Source: a virus. Taken from it: DNA of 36,563 nucleotides. Each line of letters starts with the position of its first letter. Within the stretch, counting starts at the first letter, position 1. Below, piece after piece: positions 24,010 to 30,855 of the stretch. Both the position numbers and the translations under genes were made by a program. The stretch lies in the IMG/VR virus record IMGVR_UViG_3300033821_000103, positions 1-36,563 of that record; one strand, 5' to 3'. The notes below the pieces were generated by a model. It made no database searches, was not told the DNA's origin, and was given only the letters and a program-made list of their open reading frames with translations.

Positions 24010-24494
24010 ATCCTCCAACAATATTCTTGCTCATCTTAGCCGGATGTGCGACAATCTATGCGTTAATATACGTCGTAAATAATTATCGCCGCGAGTGGAT
24101 CATAGCCAGGGGCATCGTCCGCAAGGACATCCTCGCCGAGGCGCGCGCGAAATATCCCCACGCGAAGGACGACGTCCATGCGATATCGAAGCTGTACCAG
24201 GACCGCAATATCAATCTCAGTATCGCCCGGTCGAAGAACGAAGACACGAGCGGCATCAAGCACGAGATGCGCTTTATCCTGGATTACCGCGCCGAGCTGA
24301 TCGGCGAGGCTATCGATAACGACTCATCGTATGTTGTGCCGAAAGCAGACGCCTATATAAACGAGGATGGATCGCCGAAGTTCCTCAGGCACATTTTGGA
24401 CGGCAGGGGAACAACGCCGAAACCGCATCAGACGATTCACCTGGACACAATAACGGAAGACCCGATAATTCATCGATCAACAACCAACATTTAA
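24006..24494 (+). CDS. Membrane-anchored hypothetical protein
   Basis: 162 residues. Residues 4-26 are one membrane segment (PTIFLLILAGCATIYALIYVVNN). The remainder is cytoplasmic-type and helical (RKDILAEARAKYPHAKDDVHAISKLYQDRN), with a variable tail. The leader AAAGGACCAGGCA precedes the ATG. No recognised family. An anchored early phage protein next to Gam could act in superinfection control or replication at the membrane, but nothing in the sequence settles this. Confidence 0.6.
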   Translation: MNPPTIFLLILAGCATIYALIYVVNNYRREWIIARGIVRKDILAEARAKYPHAKDDVHAISKLYQDRNINLSIARSKNEDTSGIKHEMRFILDYRAELIGEAIDNDSSYVVPKADAYINEDGSPKFLRHILDGRGTTPKPHQTIHLDTITEDPIIHRSTTNI

Positions 24495-24514
24495 CACTAT
24501 CACAAAGGCAGTTT

Positions 24515-25039
24515 ATGGCAAAGTTAAAAACAACACTTGTAACGTGGGAAGACGTCGACCAGGCGCTGCTCAAGATCGGTAAGGCATTAACATACGTCCA
24601 GAAGGAAGAAGCGGAAATGAACCGAAAGCTTCAAGAGGTGCGCAATAAATATGAATCGAATACGTCTGAGAAAATAATTGAGATCGCTTCTGCGGAGATC
24701 GATATCGAGAGCTGGTGCGAATTGAATAAAAATCAGTTTGAGACCGTCCGCTCGAAAGAACTCACGCACGGAACGGTTGGTTTCCGGATCACGCCGTCGA
24801 AGGTTTCCACTCTCAATAGGAAATATACGTGGGCCACGGTTCTGGAGCTCATGAAGAAATTCAAGTGGGCGGCGAAATTCATCCGGACAAAAGAGGAACC
24901 GGATAAGGAATTGCTGCTGAAATCTATTTCCGCCGGCGAGGTCGACGACGTGAAGCTTGCCGCCATCGGTCTGAAGGTGAATAAGCAGGATAAATTCGGT
25001 TACGATATCAAGTGGGATACGCTTGGGGAAGTGAAGTGA
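24515..25039 (+). CDS. gam: Host-nuclease inhibitor Gam (Mu Gam family)
   Basis: 174 residues. N-terminal 'TTLVTWEDVDQALLKIGKAL', then a long coiled helix (YVQKEEAEMNRKLQEVRNKYES), 'IEIASAEIDIESWCELNKNQFE' and the Gam signature 'RSKELTHGTVGFRITPSKVSTL', followed by C-terminal helices and 'GLKVNKQDKFGYDIKW'. Mu Gam is a Ku-like dimer that binds double-strand ends and protects them from exonucleases. A second, diverged Gam-like gene lies 1.7 kb upstream. Its stop overlaps a GTG start of the next gene. Confidence 0.93.
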   Translation: MAKLKTTLVTWEDVDQALLKIGKALTYVQKEEAEMNRKLQEVRNKYESNTSEKIIEIASAEIDIESWCELNKNQFETVRSKELTHGTVGFRITPSKVSTLNRKYTWATVLELMKKFKWAAKFIRTKEEPDKELLLKSISAGEVDDVKLAAIGLKVNKQDKFGYDIKWDTLGEVK

Positions 25040-25257
25040 ATCCTTCGTTAGCCGGCGACGAGCCGAAAGGCGGATGGAACGTTGTGGCGGGTAAGGTGTA
25101 TGACGCAATGCGGTTCATCCTTAAGCCCTGGGCGATCCCCGATACGGTCGCCCTCCGGGCCGCCGGCGCCGCAATGGACGAGATCAGGAAGTATTTTTTG
25201 GAAGTGAACAGTAACGCCACAATTCCAACAGAAGGAAAGGACCAAAGGAATGTATAG
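25036..25257 (+). CDS. Hypothetical protein, GTG start coupled to gam
   Basis: 73 residues if started at the GTG at 25036, which overlaps the gam stop as GTGA and has GGGGAAG upstream. A longer frame from GTG 25012 lies inside gam and is less likely. Sequence: GDEPKGGWNVVAGKVYDAMR followed by FILKPWAIPDTVALRAAGAA, compact with no known motif. The end translates the AAAGGACCA cassette of the next gene (GKDQRNV). Confidence 0.55.
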   Translation: MNPSLAGDEPKGGWNVVAGKVYDAMRFILKPWAIPDTVALRAAGAAMDEIRKYFLEVNSNATIPTEGKDQRNV

Positions 25258-25471
25258 GATTGTAATGCTGGGCGGAAAATACTACGGTGCAGAGTTCTAT
25301 GAACTCGAACACGAACTCGACAATCTTCACTCGCATTTAGACAATCAAGAGCCGGTTATACTTGTAATCGAACTTAACGACTTAGACAGAATCGGTATTG
25401 ATCCACGCGACGTCATTGTTGCCGGAACGAGCGACGAGGATGACACCGAGAAAGCTCCGGGGAAAATATGA
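25250..25471 (+). CDS. Small acidic hypothetical protein
   Basis: 73 residues, strongly acidic (ELEHELDNLHSHLDNQEP; TSDEDDTEK), with AAAGGACCAAAGGA before the ATG. The beta-alpha-beta feel (MYRIVMLGGKYYG ... EPVILVIELNDLDRIGI) and acidity would suit a DNA-mimic or a small inhibitor, but no family is recognised. Overlaps the next gene by four bases. Confidence 0.55.
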   Translation: MYRIVMLGGKYYGAEFYELEHELDNLHSHLDNQEPVILVIELNDLDRIGIDPRDVIVAGTSDEDDTEKAPGKI

Positions 25472-26097
25472 GCCGCAAACCGGGACGATTGCCGAAGGAG
25501 AAGGTTCTCCAGGAAATCAAGGACATGCACGATAAACTGGGACGCGCGCCGAAGGTTAAGGAAGTACCGGCATACATCGCCGACCGCGCGCTTGCCGAGT
25601 TCGGATCGTTCGAAAATGCGGTGATCCGGGCAACCGGAAAACCAGGCGGAAGGCACGAGTGGACCGACGAAGAACTGCTTGCGATAATTGCCAGGCTCAA
25701 CATTGATCTCGGCAGATTTCCGGGATGGGCTGATATCACGCGGCACAATAAGCGCTGCGCGAAAGTCATCGGCAACCGGTGGAAATCGCTCGACGAGGCG
25801 ATCAGGCTGGCGACCGGCATCTCGCCGAAGGAAACAATCCTCACGGCAATTGAAGCGCTCACGCCTCCGGGCTGCAGCGAATGTTCGAGCGCCGAGGTTA
25901 TAGAGGAGATCCACCGGTACGGCATAGGAATCACGGCGACTCAATGCGGACACTATTGCTACGAGATGGCGCAGGAGGGGCTGATCACATGGCGCAAGGG
26001 CGGGAGGATATCGACATACGCGTTGACCACTGAAGGCAGAAAAAAACTTCATAGCAAGATAGCAGATAGCAAAATAGCAAAAGGACCAACAGTATGA
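25468..26097 (+). CDS. DNA-binding protein with two HNH-associated repeats and winged-helix C-terminus
   Basis: 209 residues. Two copies of the homing-endonuclease-associated repeat: about 10-58 (LQEIKDMHDKLGRAPKVKEV ... FGSFENAVIRATGKPG) and about 66-115 (DEELLAIIARLNIDLGRFPG ... WKSLDEAIRLATG). Then comes a winged-helix-like region at 118-195 (SSAEVIEEIHRYGIGITATQ ... LTTEGRKKL). There is no HNH nuclease motif, so it likely binds DNA without cutting. A related two-repeat protein lies at 27955-28461, next to the right late promoter. Its end is encoded by an AGCAAGATAGCAGATAGC type repeat. A regulatory role is inferred. Confidence 0.7.
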   Translation: MSRKPGRLPKEKVLQEIKDMHDKLGRAPKVKEVPAYIADRALAEFGSFENAVIRATGKPGGRHEWTDEELLAIIARLNIDLGRFPGWADITRHNKRCAKVIGNRWKSLDEAIRLATGISPKETILTAIEALTPPGCSECSSAEVIEEIHRYGIGITATQCGHYCYEMAQEGLITWRKGGRISTYALTTEGRKKLHSKIADSKIAKGPTV

Positions 26098-26318
26098 CGC
26101 GAACGACTGAAGTGAAGAGTGAAGAGTTAAGAGCTAAGAATGGGAGGGAAAAAATCGAATGCGAAGAATGTGGAGAAGAAATCGCAAAGGGAAATCGCCG
26201 CCGTCGATGCATCGATTGCGGGAAACTCGTGTGCCCCTGGTGTATGCATCATATCCATGAATTAAATCAGGCAATACGAAGAGGAACATTTAAACTCGGA
26301 AGCCAGGTGCAGCCATGA
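26094..26318 (+). CDS. Small zinc-finger protein with repeat-derived N-terminus
   Basis: 74 residues. Two zinc-binding knuckles: CEECGEEIAKGNRRRRCIDC and GKLVCPWCMHHIH, seven Cys and two His in all, suggesting a treble or double zinc fold. Residues 7-16 (VKSEELRAKN) derive from an AT-rich repeat shared with the gene at 20346. It overlaps both neighbours by four bases. DksA/TraR-type proteins share the CxxC pair spacing in part, but the long coiled helices of that family are absent, so I leave it unnamed. Confidence 0.65.
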   Translation: MTRTTEVKSEELRAKNGREKIECEECGEEIAKGNRRRRCIDCGKLVCPWCMHHIHELNQAIRRGTFKLGSQVQP

Positions 26319-26620
26319 TTGACTTGAACGAAGAGCACGTGCACGCGTTTGTTCCGATCCTGGAGGGGAATGATACCGCCGGCCTGGTATGCACGGGATG
26401 CGGGTTTAAAATAATCGAGGATATGACGCGGACGGTGGAAGTTACGCCGGAGGGCCGCACATGCGGTGATATCTTTTATGACGAGAACGATCTGGATTGG
26501 CTTCAGAGACTCTTCGGCATAACATCACTTGATGCGTTGAAAGCCGTCTTCAGCGTTCTTGATCAGCGATTATCAAATGACGAGATACAGAAGGTGCTGA
26601 ACAGGAGGAGGGATTTATGA
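26315..26620 (+). CDS. Hypothetical protein with CxxC pair
   Basis: 101 residues. 'HVHAFVPILEGNDTAGLVCTGCGF' gives two His and a CxxC that could bind one zinc, as in C-terminal zinc ribbons. The second half is helical (DLDWLQRLFGITSLDALKAVFSVLDQRL). It overlaps both neighbours by ATGA, so it belongs to a coupled three-gene set of small zinc-type proteins (26094-26829). Unknown function. Confidence 0.6.
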   Translation: MIDLNEEHVHAFVPILEGNDTAGLVCTGCGFKIIEDMTRTVEVTPEGRTCGDIFYDENDLDWLQRLFGITSLDALKAVFSVLDQRLSNDEIQKVLNRRRDL

Positions 26621-26829
26621 ACGAACAACATTGCCCGGTCATGGGCTGCGCGAACGGGAAGGAAGCAGGCAATCTCATGTGCATAACGCACTGGCATGCG
26701 GTCCCGAAGCCGCTGCAGGATGCCGTATGGAGAGCGTTCAAAAACTGGGAACGCAATAAAAAGAATATGGTGATGCTCCGGGCATTGAAGAGCGCACAAC
26801 AACAGGCGATAAATTCAGTGAAGAGTTGA
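26617..26829 (+). CDS. Small Cys-rich protein, paralogue of 20594-20860
   Basis: 70 residues. CPVMGC ... MCITHWHAVPKPLQDAVWRAF parallels CPMFNC ... VCTPCWKMLPAHIRRAYSAAF of the gene at 20594, with the second pair as C..H instead of C..C. A basic, Gln-rich helical tail follows. Likely one zinc site. It is the last of three overlapping small zinc-type genes. Confidence 0.65.
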   Translation: MNEQHCPVMGCANGKEAGNLMCITHWHAVPKPLQDAVWRAFKNWERNKKNMVMLRALKSAQQQAINSVKS

Positions 26830-26864
26830 AAACGCAATTATGAATTATGAGTTTTGAATTTTAA

Positions 26865-27341
26865 ATGAACTCCTGGGAAAAGAATAAACGGCGTGAGGAG
26901 ATTTTGGAGCATTACGGTCCATTGACCGGGCTTCCTCTTTTCTCCGCGTCCGATGCTGCTCCGTCGCACGTGAAGAAACTTGTGAACGCGATACCGAAGG
27001 CAATTCCCATCGCGACCGATACTAAGCGCGCGGCGCACATGGCCGTTAACCTGGACGAGTACAAACTGGGCGAGAAGCAGACTGCAGTATACAATGTGAT
27101 CGCCTCGGGTACGGATTGGAGCATCATGGAGATTGCGAAGGAATTGCAATGGCAGCAAAACTGCGTTGGGCCCCGGGTGTTTGAGCTGCGGCAGCTCGGT
27201 CTGGTGGTCCCCGCCGATCGGCGGCAGTGCCGGGTGACGGGGAAGATGATACAGAGCTGGAAAGCGACCCCCACTATTCTCCCCCTTCAAAACAAGGGGG
27301 AGACGCAATCAGATTCAGACACAAGGAAGAAGGAAGAATGA
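26865..27341 (+). CDS. Winged-helix protein, C-terminus encoded by mini-repeat
   Basis: 158 residues. Residues 65-130 look like a winged helix (LGEKQTAVYNVIASGTDWSI ... AKELQWQQNCVGPRVFELRQLGLVVP, with a Cys/Arg-rich wing RRQCRVTGK), typical of phage regulators that sense or bind DNA. The last 25 residues (PTILPLQNKGETQSDSDTRKKEE) read through a palindromic repeat (27279-27302). The gene follows an AT-rich direct repeat (26830-26864) that provides a weak start context. Confidence 0.6.
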   Translation: MNSWEKNKRREEILEHYGPLTGLPLFSASDAAPSHVKKLVNAIPKAIPIATDTKRAAHMAVNLDEYKLGEKQTAVYNVIASGTDWSIMEIAKELQWQQNCVGPRVFELRQLGLVVPADRRQCRVTGKMIQSWKATPTILPLQNKGETQSDSDTRKKEE

Positions 27342-27377
27342 TCTGCACGGGTCAACTACTGTTTGTGGCGAAGAAAA

Positions 27378-27572
27378 ATGCCGAACGTTGAGGAACTTAT
27401 TAAATTATTGCGGAAGATTTCGGGGACTGTGGATATCGTGCACATTGACGTCGATTTCGGGAACGGTGAAGTTCACTGGAAGTCACAGGTGAGGGATTTG
27501 CAACCCGAGGAATATATTCCCCGGAAATTTAAGAAAAAGCATCCAGATTCTTCAGCAAGTGACATTCAATGA
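27378..27572 (+). CDS. Hypothetical protein
   Basis: 64 residues from the ATG at 27378 (a TTG frame from 27363 is longer). Sequence: VEELIKLLRKISGTVDIVHIDVDF followed by GNGEVHWKSQVRDLQPEEYIP, a small alpha-beta protein with a Lys-rich end. No family recognised. No clear ribosome binding site, so the start is uncertain. Confidence 0.5.
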   Translation: MPNVEELIKLLRKISGTVDIVHIDVDFGNGEVHWKSQVRDLQPEEYIPRKFKKKHPDSSASDIQ

Positions 27573-27634
27573 ACTTGCTTTTCAAAGAATCAAGAAGCGG
27601 CAATATCCGCTCCGAAAACGCGGCATTTTTATTT

Positions 27635-27705
27635 TATGCGCCAGCGTCATCCCGCTTTGTCGGGGTGGTAGCCGCTTCTTGTGCTATTGGACGCGCTGGC
27701 GCATA
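27635..27705. repeat. Inverted repeat with 12-bp arms
   Basis: TATGCGCCAGCG at 27635-27646 is matched by its complement CGCTGGCGCATA at 27694-27705. The 47-base centre contains a further small hairpin (CCCGC...GCGGG type) and GTAGCCGC. A second pair, TATTGGAC/GTCCAATA, spans 27684-27727. The stretch from 27573 to 27745 has no convincing gene. It may be a decayed MITE-like element or a regulatory fold before the next gene. Confidence 0.6.
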
Positions 27706-27745
27706 TTCGTTTTCACTATTGTCCAATAAACAAGAAGGTATCACC

Positions 27746-27958
27746 ATGTCCAATAATACAAAGCTGACGGCGTACCGGCGGTTCGTTGCCATCCACCAGG
27801 AAGCCGAAGCGTTCTTCAAGGCAATATTCCTCGTCCTCCATCCATCCGGCTGCCGCATCGATCTGTTGAGCGATGCAGATTTCCAAAAACTCGACATCTA
27901 TTCATCCAACTTGCGCGCGAGGGTGATTGTGATCGGGAAGATGAGGGGGACGATATGA
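27746..27958 (+). CDS. Hypothetical protein
   Basis: 70 residues from the ATG at 27746, which has GAAGG eight bases upstream. A longer frame from 27569 translates the inverted repeat and reads unnaturally. Sequence: KLTAYRRFVAIHQEAEAFFK then LLSDADFQKLDIYSSNLRAR, helical with conserved-looking aromatics. It overlaps the following regulator gene by four bases, so the two are coupled. Unknown function. Confidence 0.55.
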   Translation: MSNNTKLTAYRRFVAIHQEAEAFFKAIFLVLHPSGCRIDLLSDADFQKLDIYSSNLRARVIVIGKMRGTI

Positions 27959-28461
27959 CTATGCCTCGGCAATTCAATAATGATCGCATTTTCACACAGT
28001 CAGAATTGATCGGCATTCTGAAGAAGTATTTCGCCGAGAACGGTGAAGTTCCGACTCAGAGAGAATTGGGCAGGAGTAATGGTCTGCCGAGCAAGGCAAC
28101 ATTTTCGGAAAAATTTGGGAGTTACAATAACGCGATTATCGCAGCCGGGTTGGAACCTCGCCCCGCTTTCCATTCTGGGCAGAAACTCTATTCGGATGAA
28201 GACCTTTTCAAAAAACTCAAAGAGATCGTGTTGATTATTGGCCATATCCCGACACACGCTGATTTCGAAGGGATACGGGGGAAGGGCTACCCACAATTTC
28301 GTACTTATACGAAACGATTCGGGACGTTCGAGAATGCTCTATTGTTGAGTGGGATCCGGTACAATAGGATCAGATACTGGTTGCTCAAGAAAACCGGAGA
28401 TATTCACAAATTAATTAATTCGCTGGCAGCGTTTTTGCGCGAACCGTATAAAGTTATATAG
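27955..28461 (+). CDS. DNA-binding protein with two HNH-associated repeats; late regulator candidate
   Basis: 168 residues with two copies of the homing-endonuclease-associated repeat: about 13-62 (ELIGILKKYFAENGEVPTQR ... FGSYNNAIIAAGLEP) and about 77-130 (DLFKKLKEIVLIIGHIPTHA ... FGTFENALLLSGI). No nuclease motif follows. It is the last gene of the early region, 24 bases before the right late promoter and about 115 before the conserved leader hairpin. Mu places Mor/C, the activators of middle and late genes, near this point, and no Mor/C homologue is visible here. It is therefore the best candidate for a protein acting on the paired late promoters or leader hairpins. That is inference from position and DNA-binding type. 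Confidence 0.7.
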   Translation: MTMPRQFNNDRIFTQSELIGILKKYFAENGEVPTQRELGRSNGLPSKATFSEKFGSYNNAIIAAGLEPRPAFHSGQKLYSDEDLFKKLKEIVLIIGHIPTHADFEGIRGKGYPQFRTYTKRFGTFENALLLSGIRYNRIRYWLLKKTGDIHKLINSLAAFLREPYKVI

Positions 28462-28484
28462 TTGAGAAAAATTCTCGTTTGGTC

Positions 28485-28513
28485 TTGACTCAAGAGTGAT
28501 TTGTAGTTATATT
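28485..28513 (+). promoter_or_regulatory. Right late promoter, sigma-70-like
   Basis: TTGACT (28485-28490), a 17-base spacer and TATATT (28508-28513) point at the terminase operon. Same spacing and same -10 as the left late promoter (14916-14944). The leader then carries CGCGC/GCGCG and CCCCTT/AAGGGG stems before the conserved box. Confidence 0.7.
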
Positions 28514-28574
28514 TACGTAACCCCATCGCGCTGACGCGCGCTTCCCCTTAACAAAGGGGAAGAACAATGGAAGA

Positions 28575-28641
28575 GGGAAAGTTCTTTACCAAGAATGTCC
28601 CATTGTCGCAGAGAAATCTGCGGCGATGGGACATTTTTTTT
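28575..28641 (+). promoter_or_regulatory. Right late leader element: conserved box plus GNRA hairpin and U8
   Basis: GGGAAAGTTCTTTACCAAGA begins at 28575. A hairpin follows with outer stem GTCCCAT/ATGGGAC (28597-28603 with 28626-28632), inner stem CGCAGA/TCTGCG (28607-28612 with 28617-28622) and loop GAAA, then eight T (28634-28641). It is the counterpart of 14809-14874. Compared with that copy, one inner pair changes A-T to G-C and the pair closing the base changes A-T to T-A, so pairing is conserved. It should end early transcripts before terminase small unless it is bypassed. Confidence 0.85.
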
Positions 28642-28663
28642 GACCCACTAGCCCACCCCCAAC

Positions 28664-28683
28664 CCCTCCCTTGCAGGAGGGGA
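28664..28683. repeat. Palindromic mini-repeat before terminase small
   Basis: CCCCTCC/GGAGGGG stems around TTGCA, the same 20-base core as at 23694-23713. It sits between the leader hairpin and the terminase gene. Confidence 0.7.
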
Positions 28684-28720
28684 GAACGGCAGGAGGGGTG
28701 ACGAAAAGCGAAAGGATAGC

Positions 28721-29158
28721 ATGGCAAGAAATAATGATCGGTTGAACGCGAAGCGGCTCTACATCGAGGAGAATAAGGAGATCAGTGACATCGCCCTCCA
28801 GCTCGACGTGCCGGAGAAAACGGTTTACCGCTGGCGGGCTGAAGAAGGATGGGATAAAGACCGTGAGACAATGAAGCTCACCGGCGTTTCCGCATACAAG
28901 AACATGATGCTGATCGCCGTCAGGCAACTGGAGGAGATGGCCACCTCCGGAGAGATTGATGCGCGCAAGGCAGATGCTCTCAACAAAGTTATCAAAGCCG
29001 CAAAATCACTTTCGAAAGATATCGATAAACGGGGAAACATCCTTTTGGGCGTCGGCGAGTTCGTCACGTTTATGCGCGAGGAGCACTCCGAATTTCTCAT
29101 GACGTTGGTTCCCTATCTCACAGAATTTGGCACCTGGGTCAAACACAGATATCCATGA
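28721..29158 (+). CDS. Terminase small subunit (HTH type)
   Basis: 145 residues. The N-terminal 40 form an HTH (ARNNDRLNAKRLYIEENKEI, then SDIALQLDVPEKTVYRWRAEEGWDK) typical of small terminase subunits that bind packaging sites. A helical middle (MLIAVRQLEEMATSGEIDARKADALNKVIK) and C-terminus follow. AAAGGA lies before the ATG. The stop overlaps the large subunit start by ATGA. It is the first gene of the right late operon. Confidence 0.85.
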   Translation: MARNNDRLNAKRLYIEENKEISDIALQLDVPEKTVYRWRAEEGWDKDRETMKLTGVSAYKNMMLIAVRQLEEMATSGEIDARKADALNKVIKAAKSLSKDIDKRGNILLGVGEFVTFMREEHSEFLMTLVPYLTEFGTWVKHRYP

Positions 29159-30807
29159 GCGATCTTACCTTAATACAATTCGATAAGGATTACTCGAAAC
29201 TCATTGAGAGCATCCGCACACAGGCTACGCCGTTCCCCAGGGATTCAATTGAAAAACGGTTAGCCAGGACAGCGCGCGCGCGTTCCGATGAGATGTTCTT
29301 TGCGGCGATCTATTTCCCCCATTACATCGAGCTCGCCGATGGATACCAGGATATCTGGAAGGATCCCGATGCGAAGATCGACTGGGTGAAAGCAGGATTT
29401 GCAACCTATCATCCAACTTTTTTCGATCTCTGTAAACTCCGCAATCAGTTTAATTTACTTGCCGGCCACCGTGAGAGCGCGAAGGACACCTTGATCGGCA
29501 AGATCGACGTGCTCTATAAATTGTTCTGCGAGATCTGCTGGCTCATTGAGATTGTTGCTTATTCCGATGCGAAGGCAGAAACCAAAGTCATGCCGATTAG
29601 GGCAGAGATAGAAAATAACATCCGTTTGAAGAACGATTTCGGAGACATTAAAGGCCTCGTAAAATGGGAACAGGGCGAGTTCATCACCAGGGACGGGAGA
29701 AAGGTGCGCAGCTCCGGGATCGACGTGCCGATGCGCGGGGAAGAAAATGCGGGCCACCGCGTCGATTGGCTTATGCTGAACGACATCGACGATCCGACAA
29801 AGTCCTTCAATTCCGGAATATGCACGCGAGATACGATGTCGATCAAGCAGGATAAGCTTGAAGCAGTCAATTCCAAATGCTGGGGCGGGATCTATTTATT
29901 CAATTACATCTCGAAGCAGTCGATTGGTCACGAATTAATGACCGGCAAGAATACGGCACACTTCGGGAAACATATCTTCAGGTCGCTCATCGCGAACGAG
30001 AAAAAAACCGTGGAGGATATTGCAATCGCAAGGATGTGCAGAGAGAAAGGCTTCGACGATAACCTGAAGAGCGCATGGGAGCATAGACATCCAACGTTGA
30101 AACTGCTCCAGAAGAAAAAACAGGATTCCGATACGTTCGATCCGGAATGGATGATGCACCCCAGGGATAACGGCAGCAAGATATTCAAGGACGCCGATTT
30201 TAAATTCTATTTCCGGAAAGATATTAATCTCGCCAAGTGCATTTGTTATACAATGGTTGACCCGAGCGTAAAGGATTCCGGAGATTATAAACCGGTAATC
30301 ACAGCCGCGGTACCGATGGAATCCGAAACCCTGCAGATTCTCATCTGGGATGCATGGATACGCCAGGGGACGGTTGACGCAATGCTTGAAGAGACGTTCC
30401 GGCAGCACAAGGAATACCAATCGAAGATAGTCGGCGTGGAGATGATCGGTTTTGCCGCGCTCCTCCAACGCGAATATCAACGGATGATGAAGAAGAAAGG
30501 GTACGCATTGCCGCTGCACCAGATCGAATCGGTTACGAACAAGGACGCGCGGATCGAGAGCCTGGCGCCCCTGGTGAAACAGGGAATTATTCTCTTCGAC
30601 AAAAATCAGGATGACCAGGATTTGTTGATGCGACAATTTAAAGGATTCCCGGATAAGACGCAGGTATCGAATGGCGGAATCGGCGACGACGGTCCGGACT
30701 GCACGCAACAATTAGTGAAACTGATAGAGGATTTTCCGGCTGGATTACATTTTGACTATGAGAGCGTTGAGAAACGACAGGTAATGTTTGACGAAGGAGC
30801 ATATTGA
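29155..30807 (+). CDS. Terminase large subunit (Mu gp28-like)
   Basis: 550 residues, about the length of Mu gp28. N-terminal ATPase: Walker A-like GHRESAKD at 104-111 and Walker B VDWLMLNDIDD at 203-213. C-terminal RNase H-like nuclease: 'YTMVDPSVKDSGDYKPV' with Asp369 as a likely metal ligand, 'GVEMIGFAALLQREYQRM' and 'DGPDCTQQLVKLI'. It drives DNA into proheads and cuts it from the chromosome-integrated phage copies. Coupled to the small subunit by a four-base overlap. An AT-rich direct repeat (30810-30841) follows. Confidence 0.92.
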   Translation: MSDLTLIQFDKDYSKLIESIRTQATPFPRDSIEKRLARTARARSDEMFFAAIYFPHYIELADGYQDIWKDPDAKIDWVKAGFATYHPTFFDLCKLRNQFNLLAGHRESAKDTLIGKIDVLYKLFCEICWLIEIVAYSDAKAETKVMPIRAEIENNIRLKNDFGDIKGLVKWEQGEFITRDGRKVRSSGIDVPMRGEENAGHRVDWLMLNDIDDPTKSFNSGICTRDTMSIKQDKLEAVNSKCWGGIYLFNYISKQSIGHELMTGKNTAHFGKHIFRSLIANEKKTVEDIAIARMCREKGFDDNLKSAWEHRHPTLKLLQKKKQDSDTFDPEWMMHPRDNGSKIFKDADFKFYFRKDINLAKCICYTMVDPSVKDSGDYKPVITAAVPMESETLQILIWDAWIRQGTVDAMLEETFRQHKEYQSKIVGVEMIGFAALLQREYQRMMKKKGYALPLHQIESVTNKDARIESLAPLVKQGIILFDKNQDDQDLLMRQFKGFPDKTQVSNGGIGDDGPDCTQQLVKLIEDFPAGLHFDYESVEKRQVMFDEGAY

Positions 30808-30855
30808 AGCAATGAAGAGTTATGAATTAAAAGTGAAAAATGACGAGGGAACAGT

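Noticed and set aside
26094-26318. DksA/TraR-type regulator
   Set aside because: Has CxxC pairs but lacks the long coiled-coil and conserved spacing of that family.
29935-30711. 258-codon minus-strand frame
   Set aside because: Antisense to the terminase nuclease domain; no ribosome binding site or motif.
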